Positions 44,003 through 52,662 of a DNA stretch of 64,000 bases are shown piece after piece (position 1 is the first letter of the stretch; every line of letters starts with the position of its first letter). Source of the stretch: a bacterium. Its GTDB lineage: Bacteria; Desulfobacterota; Binatia; DP-6. The notes under the pieces were generated by a model. It made no database searches, was not told where the DNA came from, and was given only the letters and a program-made list of their open reading frames with translations. The translations under genes and the position numbers were made by a program. The stretch covers positions 1,519,237 through 1,583,236 of the forward strand of contig JAHCID010000001.1 of the NCBI GenBank assembly GCA_026129405.1, written 5' to 3'.

Positions 44003-45625
44003 ATGCCCCCGCAGACCAGCGCTCGCAGCGGCGGGCAGGCGGCCCGCCGGACCGCCGTGGCGGTGGGCCTCCTCGTCACCGCGGGGCTCGTCCCGCTGCA
44101 CCTCGCCTACGTGCGGCACGCCGGGGCGCTGTGGCGCGACGAGGTCAACAGCGTCAACGTCGCCGGGCTGCCGAGCCTCGCCGAGGTGGTCGCGCACAGC
44201 CACCTCGACTCGTTCCCCGTCGCCTGGGTGCTCGTCCTGCACGGCTGGATCCGTGCCGGCCTCGGGGAGACGGACGCGGATCTGCGGCGCATCGGCCTCG
44301 TCGTCGGCGCCGCGATCCTGGCCGCCGTGTGGTGGAGTGGGCGGCGGCTCGGGCTCGCCGCGCCGCTCGTGACGCTGCTCCTCCTGGCGTCGAGCCCGAA
44401 CACCATCGTCTACGGCGACGAGGTGCGCGGCTACGGGCTCGGCGTCGTCGGCATCGTCTGGTGCCTCGGAGCGCTGTGGGCGTTCGTCGAGACGCCGGGA
44501 TGGCGCCGCTTCGCGGTCGCGCAGGCGGCGGCGATCCTCGCGGTGCAGGCGTACTTCGGCAACTGCTTCCTCCTGCTCGCGCTCTGCCTGGGCGCGGCGG
44601 CGGTGTGCCTGCGGCGGCGCACCTGGCGCCTCGCCGGCGCGGTGCTGGGCCTCGGCGCCGCGGCGGCGGCGTCGATGCTCGTGAACCTGCCGTCGGTGCG
44701 CTACGCGGCCGAGCTGGCGCCGGTCGAGCAGGGCACGTACGGCGCGAGCTGGTTCGTGACCATGCTCGCCGGCGCGCTCGCGCCCGAGGTGCCGGTACTC
44801 GCCTGGGCGTGGGCGACGGCGGGGCTGCTCGGCGTCGCCGGATGCCTGCTCGCCGTCGAGGCACGGGACCGCGAGCGCGCGCTCTACGTCGGGGTCGCGG
44901 TGGTCGCCGCGCTCGCGGGCTACCTCGCGTATCTCTCCTACATCAGCGTGCGCACGCAGTTCTGGTACTACCTGCCGCTGATGGCGGTGACGGCGCTCGG
45001 GTGCGACGTCGGCACCGCGCTGCTTGCGCGCCGGGTGCCGCGCGGCGAGCTGATCCGGGCCGGTGCGGTGGTGCTCGTCGCGCTGCTGGCGGCGCGCGAC
45101 GTCGCCGCGGCGACGCGCGTGCGCATGACCAACCTCGATCTGGTCGCCGAGGCGATCGCGCGCGAGGCGCGGCCGAACGACCTCGTCGTCGTGCTGCCGT
45201 GGTACTGCGGCATCACGTTCCAGCGCTACTACCGCGGCGCCGCGCCCTGGATCACGTTGCCCGACTTCCCCGAGCACCGCTTCCACCTGCACGCCGAGGT
45301 GAAGGCGAAGCTGCGTCTCGGCAACGCCGCCGTCGCGCCCGAGCTGGCACGCGTCGAGCGGACGCTGCGCGACGGCGGTCGCGTGTGGCTGGTCGGCATC
45401 CCGCCGGCGCCGCCGCCGGGCACGGAGCCCGCGACCCTGCCGCCGGCCCCCGAGGGGCCCGAGGGCTGGCGCGCGGCGCCGTATCTCGACACCTGGGAGC
45501 TGATGCTGGGCGCGCTCCTCCAGGCCCATTCCGTCGACGCGTGGAAGCTCGGGCTGCCGGACGCCGGGCCGCTCAACTACTGGGAGAACCTACCGCTCCT
45601 GCGCGTGGAGGGCTGGCGGTCGTGA
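44003..45625 (+). CDS. GT39/ArnT-like polytopic glycosyltransferase
   Basis: A 540-residue membrane protein with about ten to twelve helices in residues 18-370 and a soluble C-terminal domain. ALWRDEVNSVNVA (residues about 42-54) has the Asp-Glu pair in the first periplasmic loop that defines PMT/ArnT-type GT-C enzymes, and GDEVRGYGLGVV is a second conserved loop motif. These enzymes transfer a sugar from a polyprenyl-phosphate donor to lipid or protein. It is first in a coupled operon with an Asp/Asn hydroxylase. The acceptor cannot be deduced. Confidence 0.8.
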   Translation: MPPQTSARSGGQAARRTAVAVGLLVTAGLVPLHLAYVRHAGALWRDEVNSVNVAGLPSLAEVVAHSHLDSFPVAWVLVLHGWIRAGLGETDADLRRIGLVVGAAILAAVWWSGRRLGLAAPLVTLLLLASSPNTIVYGDEVRGYGLGVVGIVWCLGALWAFVETPGWRRFAVAQAAAILAVQAYFGNCFLLLALCLGAAAVCLRRRTWRLAGAVLGLGAAAAASMLVNLPSVRYAAELAPVEQGTYGASWFVTMLAGALAPEVPVLAWAWATAGLLGVAGCLLAVEARDRERALYVGVAVVAALAGYLAYLSYISVRTQFWYYLPLMAVTALGCDVGTALLARRVPRGELIRAGAVVLVALLAARDVAAATRVRMTNLDLVAEAIAREARPNDLVVVLPWYCGITFQRYYRGAAPWITLPDFPEHRFHLHAEVKAKLRLGNAAVAPELARVERTLRDGGRVWLVGIPPAPPPGTEPATLPPAPEGPEGWRAAPYLDTWELMLGALLQAHSVDAWKLGLPDAGPLNYWENLPLLRVEGWRS

Positions 45626-46347
45626 GCCGGCCCTACTTCCGCATCTACGGCGACTATCGCGAGCCCGCGCCGGTCTTCTACGCGCGCGCCGAGTGCCCCT
45701 GGCTCGACCAGGTCGAACGCCACTGGACGACGATCCGCGACGAGTACGCGGCCCACGTCGCGCGCCACCGCCTGCGCGAGAGCTTCGTCCCCGACGACGT
45801 CGAGATCCACGGCTGGCGCAGCGTCAACTTCGTCACCTACCGCCACTGGTATCGTCACAACTGCGCGCACTTCCCGCGCACGGTGGCGCTGTTGCGCGCC
45901 ATTCCGCACCTCACCTCCGCCTTCATCAACCTGCTCGAGCCGCAGGCGCGGCTGCCGCCGCACAACGGCGACACGAACGCGACCTACCGCTGCCATCTCG
46001 GCCTCGTCGTCCCCGGCGACGCCGACGCCTGCGGTCTCGAGGTCGGCGGCCAGCGGCGCGGCTGGCGCGAGGGCGAGGCGTTCGCGTTCAACGAGGCGTA
46101 TCGTCATCGGGTGTGGAACGACACCGATCGCGACCGCGTCGTCATGGTGTTCGACGTCCTCCGTCCCGAGTTCCGCGACCGCTCGCTGGCGATCTGCGGC
46201 GACGTGCTCGGCGCCATGACGCTCACGATGCTGGAGACACGGCTGCCGCCGCTGCGGCGGCTGCCGGCGACGGCACGGCGCGGCCTCCATCGCCTGCTCG
46301 GCCTCGGAGCGCGCGCCGCCCTCGTCCTCGGGGACGGGGCCCGATGA
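45622..46347 (+). CDS. aspartyl/asparaginyl beta-hydroxylase family protein
   Basis: A 241-residue protein from a GTG overlapping the previous stop by 4 bases. PPHNGDTNATYRCHLGLVVP contains the first iron-binding His114, and NEAYRHRVWNDTDRDRVV the second (His162) and the 2-oxoglutarate-binding Arg. This is the AspH/LpxO-type cupin (PF05118), which hydroxylates peptide Asp/Asn or lipid A acyl chains. Next to a GT39-like enzyme, a role in lipid or glycoprotein modification is plausible. Length is close to LpxO-like bacterial members. Confidence 0.85.
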   Translation: MSRPYFRIYGDYREPAPVFYARAECPWLDQVERHWTTIRDEYAAHVARHRLRESFVPDDVEIHGWRSVNFVTYRHWYRHNCAHFPRTVALLRAIPHLTSAFINLLEPQARLPPHNGDTNATYRCHLGLVVPGDADACGLEVGGQRRGWREGEAFAFNEAYRHRVWNDTDRDRVVMVFDVLRPEFRDRSLAICGDVLGAMTLTMLETRLPPLRRLPATARRGLHRLLGLGARAALVLGDGAR

Positions 46348-47375
46348 GGCCGCTGCTGGCGATGACCGTGGCCGAGCTCGCCGTCGTGCTCGGCAGCCGG
46401 TCGCGGGCGCTCGCGCTCGGCCGCTGGCTCTGGTCGCGCGCGACGCTGCCCGCGGCCCTCCCCGAGACGCTGCCCGCGGTGGGGGCGCGCGCGCTGGCGG
46501 CGCTCGCGGCGGCGGCCGTGCTGGAGCCCCCGACGGTCGCGCGCCGCGAGCGCGCCGCCGACGGCACGACGAAGTACGCGCTCGCGCTGCCTGGCGCCGA
46601 GGTCGAGACGGTGCGTATCCCGGGGCCGCGGCGCAGCACCGTCTGCGTCTCGAGCCAGGCCGGCTGCACGCGCGCCTGCGCGTTCTGCGCGACGGCCACC
46701 CTCGGCTTCCGCCGCCAGCTGCACGCGGGCGAGATGCTGGCGCAGGTCTTCGTCGCGCGCGCCGGCGCCGATGCGCAGGCCCCCGTGCGCAACGTCGTCT
46801 TCATGGGCATGGGCGAGCCGATGGACAACCTCGACGCCGTGCTGCGCGCCGTGGCGGTGCTGACCGGACCGCCGCTCCAGCTGCGGGCCGAGCGCGTGAC
46901 GGTGTCGACGTCGGGCGTCCTGCCCGGCATGCGCCGCTTCCTCGCCGCGTCGCCGGCGAGCCTCGCGCTCTCGTTGAACGCGACCACCGACGAGACGCGC
47001 CGGCGGCTCATGCCGCAGACGCGGACCTGGCCGATCGCGGCGCTGCTGGGCGCGCTGCGCGACGACGCGGCGCGTACGCCGGGGCGCGTGCACTTCGTCG
47101 AGTACGTGCTCTTCGCCGGCGTGAACGACGGCGACGACGACGCCGACCGCCTGGTCGCGCTGCTCGCCGGCATTCCGGCGCGGGTGAACCTGATCGCGCA
47201 CAACCCGCACCCGGGGAGCACGCTGGTCCCGCCGTCGCCGGCGCGTGTGCTCGCATTCCAGCGGCGGGTGGCGGGGGCGGGCGTGCGCTGTCTCGTGCGT
47301 TGGCCGCGGGGACGCGACATCGCCGCCGCCTGCGGCCAGCTGGCGCTCGCGTCGTCGCGCGGCGTCAGAGCGTGA
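46344..47375 (+). CDS. rlmN: radical SAM 23S rRNA/tRNA methyltransferase RlmN-type
   Basis: A 343-residue protein overlapping the hydroxylase gene by 4 bases. The radical SAM cluster motif is CTRACAFC (Cys108, 112, 115), and VVFMGMGEPMDN, VTVSTSGVLPGM and LALSLNATTDETRRRLMP are RlmN/Cfr blocks. The C-terminal end has RDIAAACGQLA with the methyl-carrying Cys. It methylates C2 of A2503 in 23S rRNA and A37 in some tRNAs. Residues upstream of the cluster are shorter and more divergent than in E. coli RlmN, so a paralogous RlmN-like specificity is possible. It converges on the acyltransferase gene with an 11-base overlap. Confidence 0.9.
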   Translation: MRPLLAMTVAELAVVLGSRSRALALGRWLWSRATLPAALPETLPAVGARALAALAAAAVLEPPTVARRERAADGTTKYALALPGAEVETVRIPGPRRSTVCVSSQAGCTRACAFCATATLGFRRQLHAGEMLAQVFVARAGADAQAPVRNVVFMGMGEPMDNLDAVLRAVAVLTGPPLQLRAERVTVSTSGVLPGMRRFLAASPASLALSLNATTDETRRRLMPQTRTWPIAALLGALRDDAARTPGRVHFVEYVLFAGVNDGDDDADRLVALLAGIPARVNLIAHNPHPGSTLVPPSPARVLAFQRRVAGAGVRCLVRWPRGRDIAAACGQLALASSRGVRA

Positions 47376-48564
47376 CCTGCGCCTTGCGGCGCAGGAACGG
47401 CCGCTCGATGCCGAGGTAGGTGAGCGTCGACCCGGCGAGGACGAGGACCATGATCGGGACCGCGGCGAGCAGGCCGTCGCGGTTCCAGCCCTCGGGTCGC
47501 AGGCCGAGGTGCTCGGCGAGCGGCCAGAGGAAGAAGTGGAGCAGCGGCATGTGCCAGAGGTAGATCGAGTACGACAGCACGCCGAGGCCCATGAGGGCGC
47601 GGCTTCGGAACAGCGGCCCGATGCGCAGCGGGGCGAGCAGCACGAGCAGGACGACGAGCGCCCAGCAGAGGCCCTCGGGCGCGTGCCAGACGACCACCGG
47701 CGGCATCGCGGCCGTGCCGTCCCGGAATCCCAGCACCCAGAGCAGCAGCGTGCCCAGCGCCAGGAGCACGAGGAGCAGCAGGAGGTCGCTGGCGCCGTTG
47801 CGCAGCCAGGGCGTGGCCGCGGCGCGGGCGCGCAGCGCCGCGCCGTGGCGCTCGTAGAGCCATGCGGCGGCGATGCCGGCGAGGAACACCCAGCCGCGGC
47901 CGAAGACCGAGTGCGCGATGCGGAAGGTCGCCAGGAACGACATCGGAACGAGTCCGGCGAGCCAGGCGCCGTACGCGATCAGGTAGACGACGAGGAGTGC
48001 CGCGGCGAGGCGCGGCCGCACGGCGACCGCCGGCAGGAACGGCAGCAGCACGTAGAACTGCGCTTCGGTCGCGAGGCTCCAGAGGACGTTGGTGAAGGGC
48101 GGCGCCGGCATCGCCACCGGCAGGAGGCCGTTCGCGAAGACGGCGTACGAGAGCATCGGGAGCGGCGATCGGCCGGCGGCGACCAGATGGATCGTGGTGA
48201 CGGCGAGCAGCGTCCAGTAGAGGGGCAGGATGCGCAGCGCGCGGCGTCGCGCATAGTGGCCGCGGTTCACACGGCGTCCGCCGCGCGCTTCGGCGAAGAA
48301 CGGCAGCGCCAGCAGGAAGCCGCTCAGCACGAAGAACAGGGTGACGCCGGTGTCGCCGCTGCGGATGAACGCGCGCCACGGCGTCGTCACGGTCGTGCGC
48401 GTCTCGATCCCGGCGAGCTCGAGGGGCATGCTCAGGATGCGGTCGGTATGGAAGGCGACGACCAGCAGGACGGCGACGCCGCGCAGCGCCTCGAGCTCCG
48501 GGAGGAAGCCGCTCGACCGGACGCCGGTCGGTGCGGCAGGGACGTGCGATGGGACGAGCGCCAA
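47365..48564 (-). CDS. acyltransferase 3 (OafA/NodX-type) membrane protein
   Basis: About 399 residues with ten hydrophobic helices. FLPELEALRGVAVLLVVAFH is the diagnostic N-terminal Arg and catalytic-His motif. SGDTGVTLFFVLSGFLLALP, RRRALRILPLYW and FTNVLWSLATEAQFYVLLP are further family signatures. The C-terminus ends TYLGIERPFLRRK. The family O-acetylates or acylates sugars on the outer face of the membrane. The start is uncertain: a TTG at 48564 is taken because no ATG or GTG fits before the first motif. Confidence 0.85.
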   Translation of the reverse strand: MALVPSHVPAAPTGVRSSGFLPELEALRGVAVLLVVAFHTDRILSMPLELAGIETRTTVTTPWRAFIRSGDTGVTLFFVLSGFLLALPFFAEARGGRRVNRGHYARRRALRILPLYWTLLAVTTIHLVAAGRSPLPMLSYAVFANGLLPVAMPAPPFTNVLWSLATEAQFYVLLPFLPAVAVRPRLAAALLVVYLIAYGAWLAGLVPMSFLATFRIAHSVFGRGWVFLAGIAAAWLYERHGAALRARAAATPWLRNGASDLLLLLVLLALGTLLLWVLGFRDGTAAMPPVVVWHAPEGLCWALVVLLVLLAPLRIGPLFRSRALMGLGVLSYSIYLWHMPLLHFFLWPLAEHLGLRPEGWNRDGLLAAVPIMVLVLAGSTLTYLGIERPFLRRKAQVTL

Positions 48565-48625
48565 ACGGGGAGGGGGTACCGAAGCGGATCGTCGTCGGCA
48601 AGCAATGTGATAGGGCGGAGGGACG

Positions 48626-49051
48626 ATGGGGCTCGAATGGATCGTGTTGGTGGCCTGCTTCTGTCTCGCGACCTCGCTCGTGCTCGCCTGGTGCCTGACG
48701 GCGGTCCGGGGCCTGCGCCTGCCGGCCGCGCAGCGGCTCTTTCCCGACTCGCAGAACCTCCTGCGAGCGCACATCGACTTCCTCCTGATGGCGCTCCTGC
48801 TCTTCGTCGCATACCTGATGTTCGAATCGCTCGGGGTCGTGCCGCCGGCCGTGGTGCTGGCGGCGATGTGCATCGGCTCGGTGACGAACCCCGCCGCGTT
48901 CGTCGCCCTGGCGATCGATCCGAGCCTCGGCCGCGAGCCGGGGGGACCGTTCGCCGCCGCCGTCGGGATCAGCTTCGTCGTCACGACGGTGGGATATCTC
49001 GGCGCCGTCTGGTGGATCGGCCGGGCAGCCTGGGCCGGTTTCGCCACCTGA
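48626..49051 (+). CDS. small polytopic membrane protein of unknown function
   Basis: A 141-residue protein with four hydrophobic helices (starts near residues 4, 50, 73 and 110). RAHIDFLLMALLLFVAYLMF and CIGSVTNPAAFVALAIDP are the most conserved-looking parts. The overall four-helix layout with an AHxDF helix superficially recalls styrene-oxide isomerase or hydroxylaminobenzene mutase-type proteins, but this is not a firm match. GGAGGGACG precedes the ATG. It stands alone between an acyltransferase and a secreted protein gene. Confidence 0.6.
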   Translation: MGLEWIVLVACFCLATSLVLAWCLTAVRGLRLPAAQRLFPDSQNLLRAHIDFLLMALLLFVAYLMFESLGVVPPAVVLAAMCIGSVTNPAAFVALAIDPSLGREPGGPFAAAVGISFVVTTVGYLGAVWWIGRAAWAGFAT

Positions 49052-49099
49052 CCGGCACATTTCGCTCGAACTCCGGCCGCGAGGGCGTTACCACGGGGT

Positions 49100-50101
49100 A
49101 TGGGTTCGATCCGGCTCCGCATGGCATCTGCGGCCCTCCTGATGAGCTTTCTGGCTGCGTTGCTTGTCGTCGGCAGCCCCGCGACGGCGTCGGCGGCGTC
49201 GGAATGTCGGCGGAGCTGCGCCGCGAGCAAGCGCACCTGCCTCCGCGGAGCGAAGGGCATCTTCCGCTCGGCGAAGAGCCAGTGCGCGCTCGGCACCGAC
49301 CGCAAGCCGTGTGTCCGCCGGGCCCGGACCGAGCTGCAGTCCTTCAAGCAGGGATGCGGCACGGCGCTGCGTGCCTGCCGCAGCTGCTGCGCCGCCGGCA
49401 CGGGCCCGGCGGCCGCCGCGTGCGCGGGGCCGGGGACGCCGGTCGACACCTCGTCGCTCTGTCCCGAGGCCCGCGGCGGTCTCGCGGCCTACTGGGACTG
49501 GCTGAACGGGGTCTTCCATCCGCTCGCGCAGATCCCGACGGCGGGCCTCGGATGGACCCCGTTCCAGCACACCGGCTATCCGCTGCTGGGGTTCCTCTAC
49601 CCGCCGGGCTGGTCGCCGTTCCAGCTGGCCGCCGAGCAGAGCGTCGGCGTCGAGCTCTACCGCGGCGACGGCGCCGCGGTCTGGCGCTTCTACGGCACCT
49701 GGGGCGACGTCAGCCGGGGCGTCCGGAGCCTGCGCGACGCCGAAGTCGGGGGCGCGCTCCAGTACCTCGGCAATCCGGGCCCCGTGCGCACCGTGTGCGT
49801 GAACGAGGCGCAGGCGACGCTGGCGCCCGGCATCTTCGCGGCGGGGTCCAACATCGCGGTCGAGGCGGGCGCGTTCACCGTCATCACCATCGCACGCACG
49901 ACGATGATGGACGGGCTCGCGGGCGGGCAGGTGATCTGGAACACGATCGTCGTGCCGACGGCCGAGCTCGATCGGCTCGTCTTCGACGTCTTCCTGCCGA
50001 TCCACTTCCAGCTCTTCGTCGGGCGCAGCACCCAGGACAGCGATCTCGACGGCGTACCGGACTCGATCGACGCTGCCCCGGGCGACCCGACGCGGAGCTG
50101 A
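49100..50101 (+). CDS. secreted protein with Cys-rich helical head and Ca-binding-like tail
   Basis: A 333-residue protein. Signal peptide residues 1-32, then a basic helical segment with spaced cysteines (ECRRSCAASKRTC, QCALGTDRKPC, GCGTALRACRSCC), a pattern shared loosely with the proteins at 10099 and 58479. The middle (about 130-300) is beta-rich with Trp and Pro (LGFLYPPGWSPFQ, VWRFYGTWGDVSRGV). The C-terminus STQDSDLDGVPDSIDAAPGD is a thrombospondin type-3-like Asp repeat that would bind Ca. It is likely extracellular. Function is unknown. Confidence 0.7.
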   Translation: MGSIRLRMASAALLMSFLAALLVVGSPATASAASECRRSCAASKRTCLRGAKGIFRSAKSQCALGTDRKPCVRRARTELQSFKQGCGTALRACRSCCAAGTGPAAAACAGPGTPVDTSSLCPEARGGLAAYWDWLNGVFHPLAQIPTAGLGWTPFQHTGYPLLGFLYPPGWSPFQLAAEQSVGVELYRGDGAAVWRFYGTWGDVSRGVRSLRDAEVGGALQYLGNPGPVRTVCVNEAQATLAPGIFAAGSNIAVEAGAFTVITIARTTMMDGLAGGQVIWNTIVVPTAELDRLVFDVFLPIHFQLFVGRSTQDSDLDGVPDSIDAAPGDPTRS

Positions 50102-50113
50102 GCCGCGGCCGGG

Positions 50114-50154
50114 CCGGTGGAGACGGTGCCGCGCGGGACCGCCGTCTCCACCGG
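50114..50154. terminator. bidirectional terminator-like hairpin between convergent genes
   Basis: A perfect 13-bp inverted repeat, 50114-50126 with 50142-50154, extendable by one G-C pair, with a 15-base loop. It lies between the stops of the two convergent secreted-protein genes (50101 and 50162) and could end transcription from both sides. There is no clear T tract on either strand. Confidence 0.6.
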
Positions 50155-50161
50155 CTGCGGG

Positions 50162-52324
50162 CTACTTACACTTGAGCGTGGCGCCGCCGCTCTGGAGCGT
50201 GCAGCTGGGCTTCGCCGGCGGGGGCGCCGGGAAGCGCGCCTCGATGCACTGGCCGCCGCTCGCGGCCGGCGGGTCGAGGACGAGGATGCCGGTCACCGGC
50301 AGCTCGGGCGCCGTCACGGTGTACGTGCCGTTCCTGCCGCCGACCTTGAACTTCACGAAGCCCGGCGCCGACGGCTTCAGCTTGACCCCGACCTTCGTGA
50401 TGCCGGCGGTCGCCGTGCCCGGGCCCTTCCAGGTCCACGAGGTCGCCGCGCCGTTCACGCGCCAGCCGGTGCGGGTGCCGGCGTCGTAGGCGCCGCCCGC
50501 GATCGTCGCGTCGACGACGCTGCCGCCGTTCGCCGCGACGACGAGCACGCGGACGCCGTCGGCGACGAGATCGAGGGGCGGCGGCGGGACGAGCACGGCC
50601 TGCCCCTTCAGGCTGAGCTTGTCGTTGCCGGCGGGGGCGGTGATCTTCACGGCCGTCAGCCTCTGCTTGGTCGCCAGCGCGCCGTTCGTGCACGGGTCGT
50701 CGCGGTCGCAGAGCGTGTCGCCGTCGGTGTCGACGACGGTGCAGGTCGCCGAGCAGCAGAGGTTCGTGCCGTTGCCGGCGCCGTCGTCGCAGACCTCGCC
50801 GCAGGCGGCGTCGACGACGCCGTCGCCGCAGGTCGTGCCGGGGCCGGCGCAGACGCCGCCGGTGCAGACGTCGCCCGTGCTGCAGGCGTCGCCGTCGTCG
50901 CAGGCGGTGCCGTCGGCGAGCGGGGGCGCCGAGCAGGTGGCGGGCGCGGTGCAGGTCTGCACGCCGTTGCACTGATCGAGGCCGCCGGGGACGAAGCACG
51001 GGCCGGCGTCGGCGTCCGCGCCGGTGCCGAGCCACGGCACGTAGTCGACCGGGCCCGTGGCCGCGATGACGCCGCCCGTGCCGCCCGGGTTGCCGGCGTC
51101 GGTCGGGCCGCTCGCGGCACCCCACCAGTTGCGCTCGGCCGCGAGGGCGCCGGTCGACTGCCAGTCGACCGCCCGCGTGCCGGTCTCGAACGCGTTCTCC
51201 TCGGCCGTCGCCGTGTCGACGACGTGGCCGTTGCGCGGCTCGGCGGCGAGGCCGACGTCGACGCCGGTGATCGCGTTGTTCGAGAGCGTCGGGTTCGGGG
51301 TGTAGCCGAAGAGGCGCACGCCGACCGAGCCCGCCTCGCCGGGGCCCGAGATCGTGTTGCACGCGATCAGGGCGTTGCTGATCGCGCCGTTCGCCTGGAT
51401 GGCGACGGTGTTGGCCGAGTTCGACAGCTGGATGGCGCGCCGGAAGCCGCGCACGTTGACGAACGTATTGTGGCTGATCTCGACGTTGCCGAAGGTGCCC
51501 AGGGTCGTGCCCGTGAGCGCGCCGATGAACGAGACGCCGCTGCTCGCGGTGCTCGCGTCGTACGGGCCCGGGTCGTTGCCGAGATCGATCGTGTTGTGGC
51601 TGACCTTCTGGAGCGTGGTGACGGCGTCGTTGGTGTGGCTCATGTTCACGTACGCCGAGGTCGTCGCCGAGCGCACGCCGCGGTCGAAGTCGTTGTAGCT
51701 GACGTCGGTCGGGCCCTTGTGGCGCTCGATGAGGATCGGGTTGGCGCTGTGCCGGCGCAGCGTGTTGTGCTGGAAGACGAGCGTGTCGTTGGCGTTCGGC
51801 CCCGCCGCGTAGAGGCCGTAGTCGCTGGTGTCGGCCGGGTTGTCGAGGCCGACCAGCACGTTGTTCACCACCGTGATGGTGACCGTCGCGGTCGAGCCGA
51901 CGCGGACGTTGAACTTGACGTTGCTCGGGCCGGCCTTGGCGTTCTGCACCGTGAAGCCGTCGAAGCGGACGTCGCCCGTGGCGGCGATGATGCGCACCGT
52001 GCCCGCGATCGCGAGGCCGGTGCCGCCGGTGCCGTCGATGATGGTCGTCGCCGCGCCGGCGACGCTCTGCACCGTGAGCCCTTTGTCGATGACGATCTGG
52101 GCCTCGGCGTAGGTGCCGGGGCAGACGAGGATCGTGTCGCCGCCGTTGGCCGCCGCGGTGACGGCGGCCTGGATCGTCGTGAAGGCGGGATCGGTGCCGG
52201 CACAGGCGTTCGCGCCGGCGTCGTAGGTTCCGTCGACGTCGACGACGTGGGTCGCGGCACCGGCGAGCGTGGGGGCGAGGCCCGCGCCGAGCGTCAGGGC
52301 GAGCAGTGTCCGGGCAAGTCGCAT
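50162..52324 (-). CDS. secreted right-handed beta-helix protein with Cys-rich stalk
   Basis: A 720-residue protein with GGAGGA before the ATG and a signal peptide (about 1-23). Residues 25-420 form a parallel beta-helix typical of PL/NosD-like proteins: FTTIQAAVTAAANGGDTILV, then repeated NxI/NxF rungs (ISHNTFVNV, IACNTISGPG, LSNNAITGV) and ERNWWGAASGPTD. A Cys-rich segment follows (CDDGDACSTGDVC, CGDGVVDAACGEVCDDG). The C-terminal about 160 residues are a beta module ending QCIEARF and KCK, which resembles the end of the protein at 62186. It is likely a surface glycan-binding or degrading protein; catalytic residues are not identified. Confidence 0.8.
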   Translation of the reverse strand: MRLARTLLALTLGAGLAPTLAGAATHVVDVDGTYDAGANACAGTDPAFTTIQAAVTAAANGGDTILVCPGTYAEAQIVIDKGLTVQSVAGAATTIIDGTGGTGLAIAGTVRIIAATGDVRFDGFTVQNAKAGPSNVKFNVRVGSTATVTITVVNNVLVGLDNPADTSDYGLYAAGPNANDTLVFQHNTLRRHSANPILIERHKGPTDVSYNDFDRGVRSATTSAYVNMSHTNDAVTTLQKVSHNTIDLGNDPGPYDASTASSGVSFIGALTGTTLGTFGNVEISHNTFVNVRGFRRAIQLSNSANTVAIQANGAISNALIACNTISGPGEAGSVGVRLFGYTPNPTLSNNAITGVDVGLAAEPRNGHVVDTATAEENAFETGTRAVDWQSTGALAAERNWWGAASGPTDAGNPGGTGGVIAATGPVDYVPWLGTGADADAGPCFVPGGLDQCNGVQTCTAPATCSAPPLADGTACDDGDACSTGDVCTGGVCAGPGTTCGDGVVDAACGEVCDDGAGNGTNLCCSATCTVVDTDGDTLCDRDDPCTNGALATKQRLTAVKITAPAGNDKLSLKGQAVLVPPPPLDLVADGVRVLVVAANGGSVVDATIAGGAYDAGTRTGWRVNGAATSWTWKGPGTATAGITKVGVKLKPSAPGFVKFKVGGRNGTYTVTAPELPVTGILVLDPPAASGGQCIEARFPAPPPAKPSCTLQSGGATLKCK

Positions 52325-52662
52325 CGTGTCTCCTCCGTTCGGACTCGGGATCGGAGCGCTCGGGGCCGCAGGGCCGCGTGAGCGAGCGCACCGGACCGCG
52401 GAAGCGTCCCGCGGGAGGCGCGGGCGTACCACACGGGATTTGGCGGCCACAAGGAAAGATTCCGTCCATGTCGGCTCTCCACCGCGTCGCAGTCGGCGTC
52501 GTGCCGGATCGCGCCACCCTGCATCTGCGCAGGGTGCGTCTCGTCCCGATGGACGGGCCGAGGCCCGATGGTCGGACGCGGTGCGAGCGGAAATCCCCGC
52601 GCGCGCATCCTCGCGGTCCGGGCGCGCGCCGGAACGACCGTTGCAGGAGCCAGCGAGCACGC
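52325..52662. promoter_or_regulatory. divergent upstream region with an 8-bp hairpin
   Basis: 338 bases separate the divergent beta-helix and propeller-like genes. I see no coding frame. A perfect 8-bp inverted repeat (52515-52522 with 52529-52536, six-base loop) lies about 130 bases before the propeller gene start and could be an operator or leader hairpin. Confidence 0.35.

Noticed and set aside
50117..52381. Long plus-strand frame opposite the beta-helix protein
   Set aside because: Arg/Ala/Asp-rich with no motif; the minus-strand frame has a signal peptide, ribosome site and beta-helix pattern.
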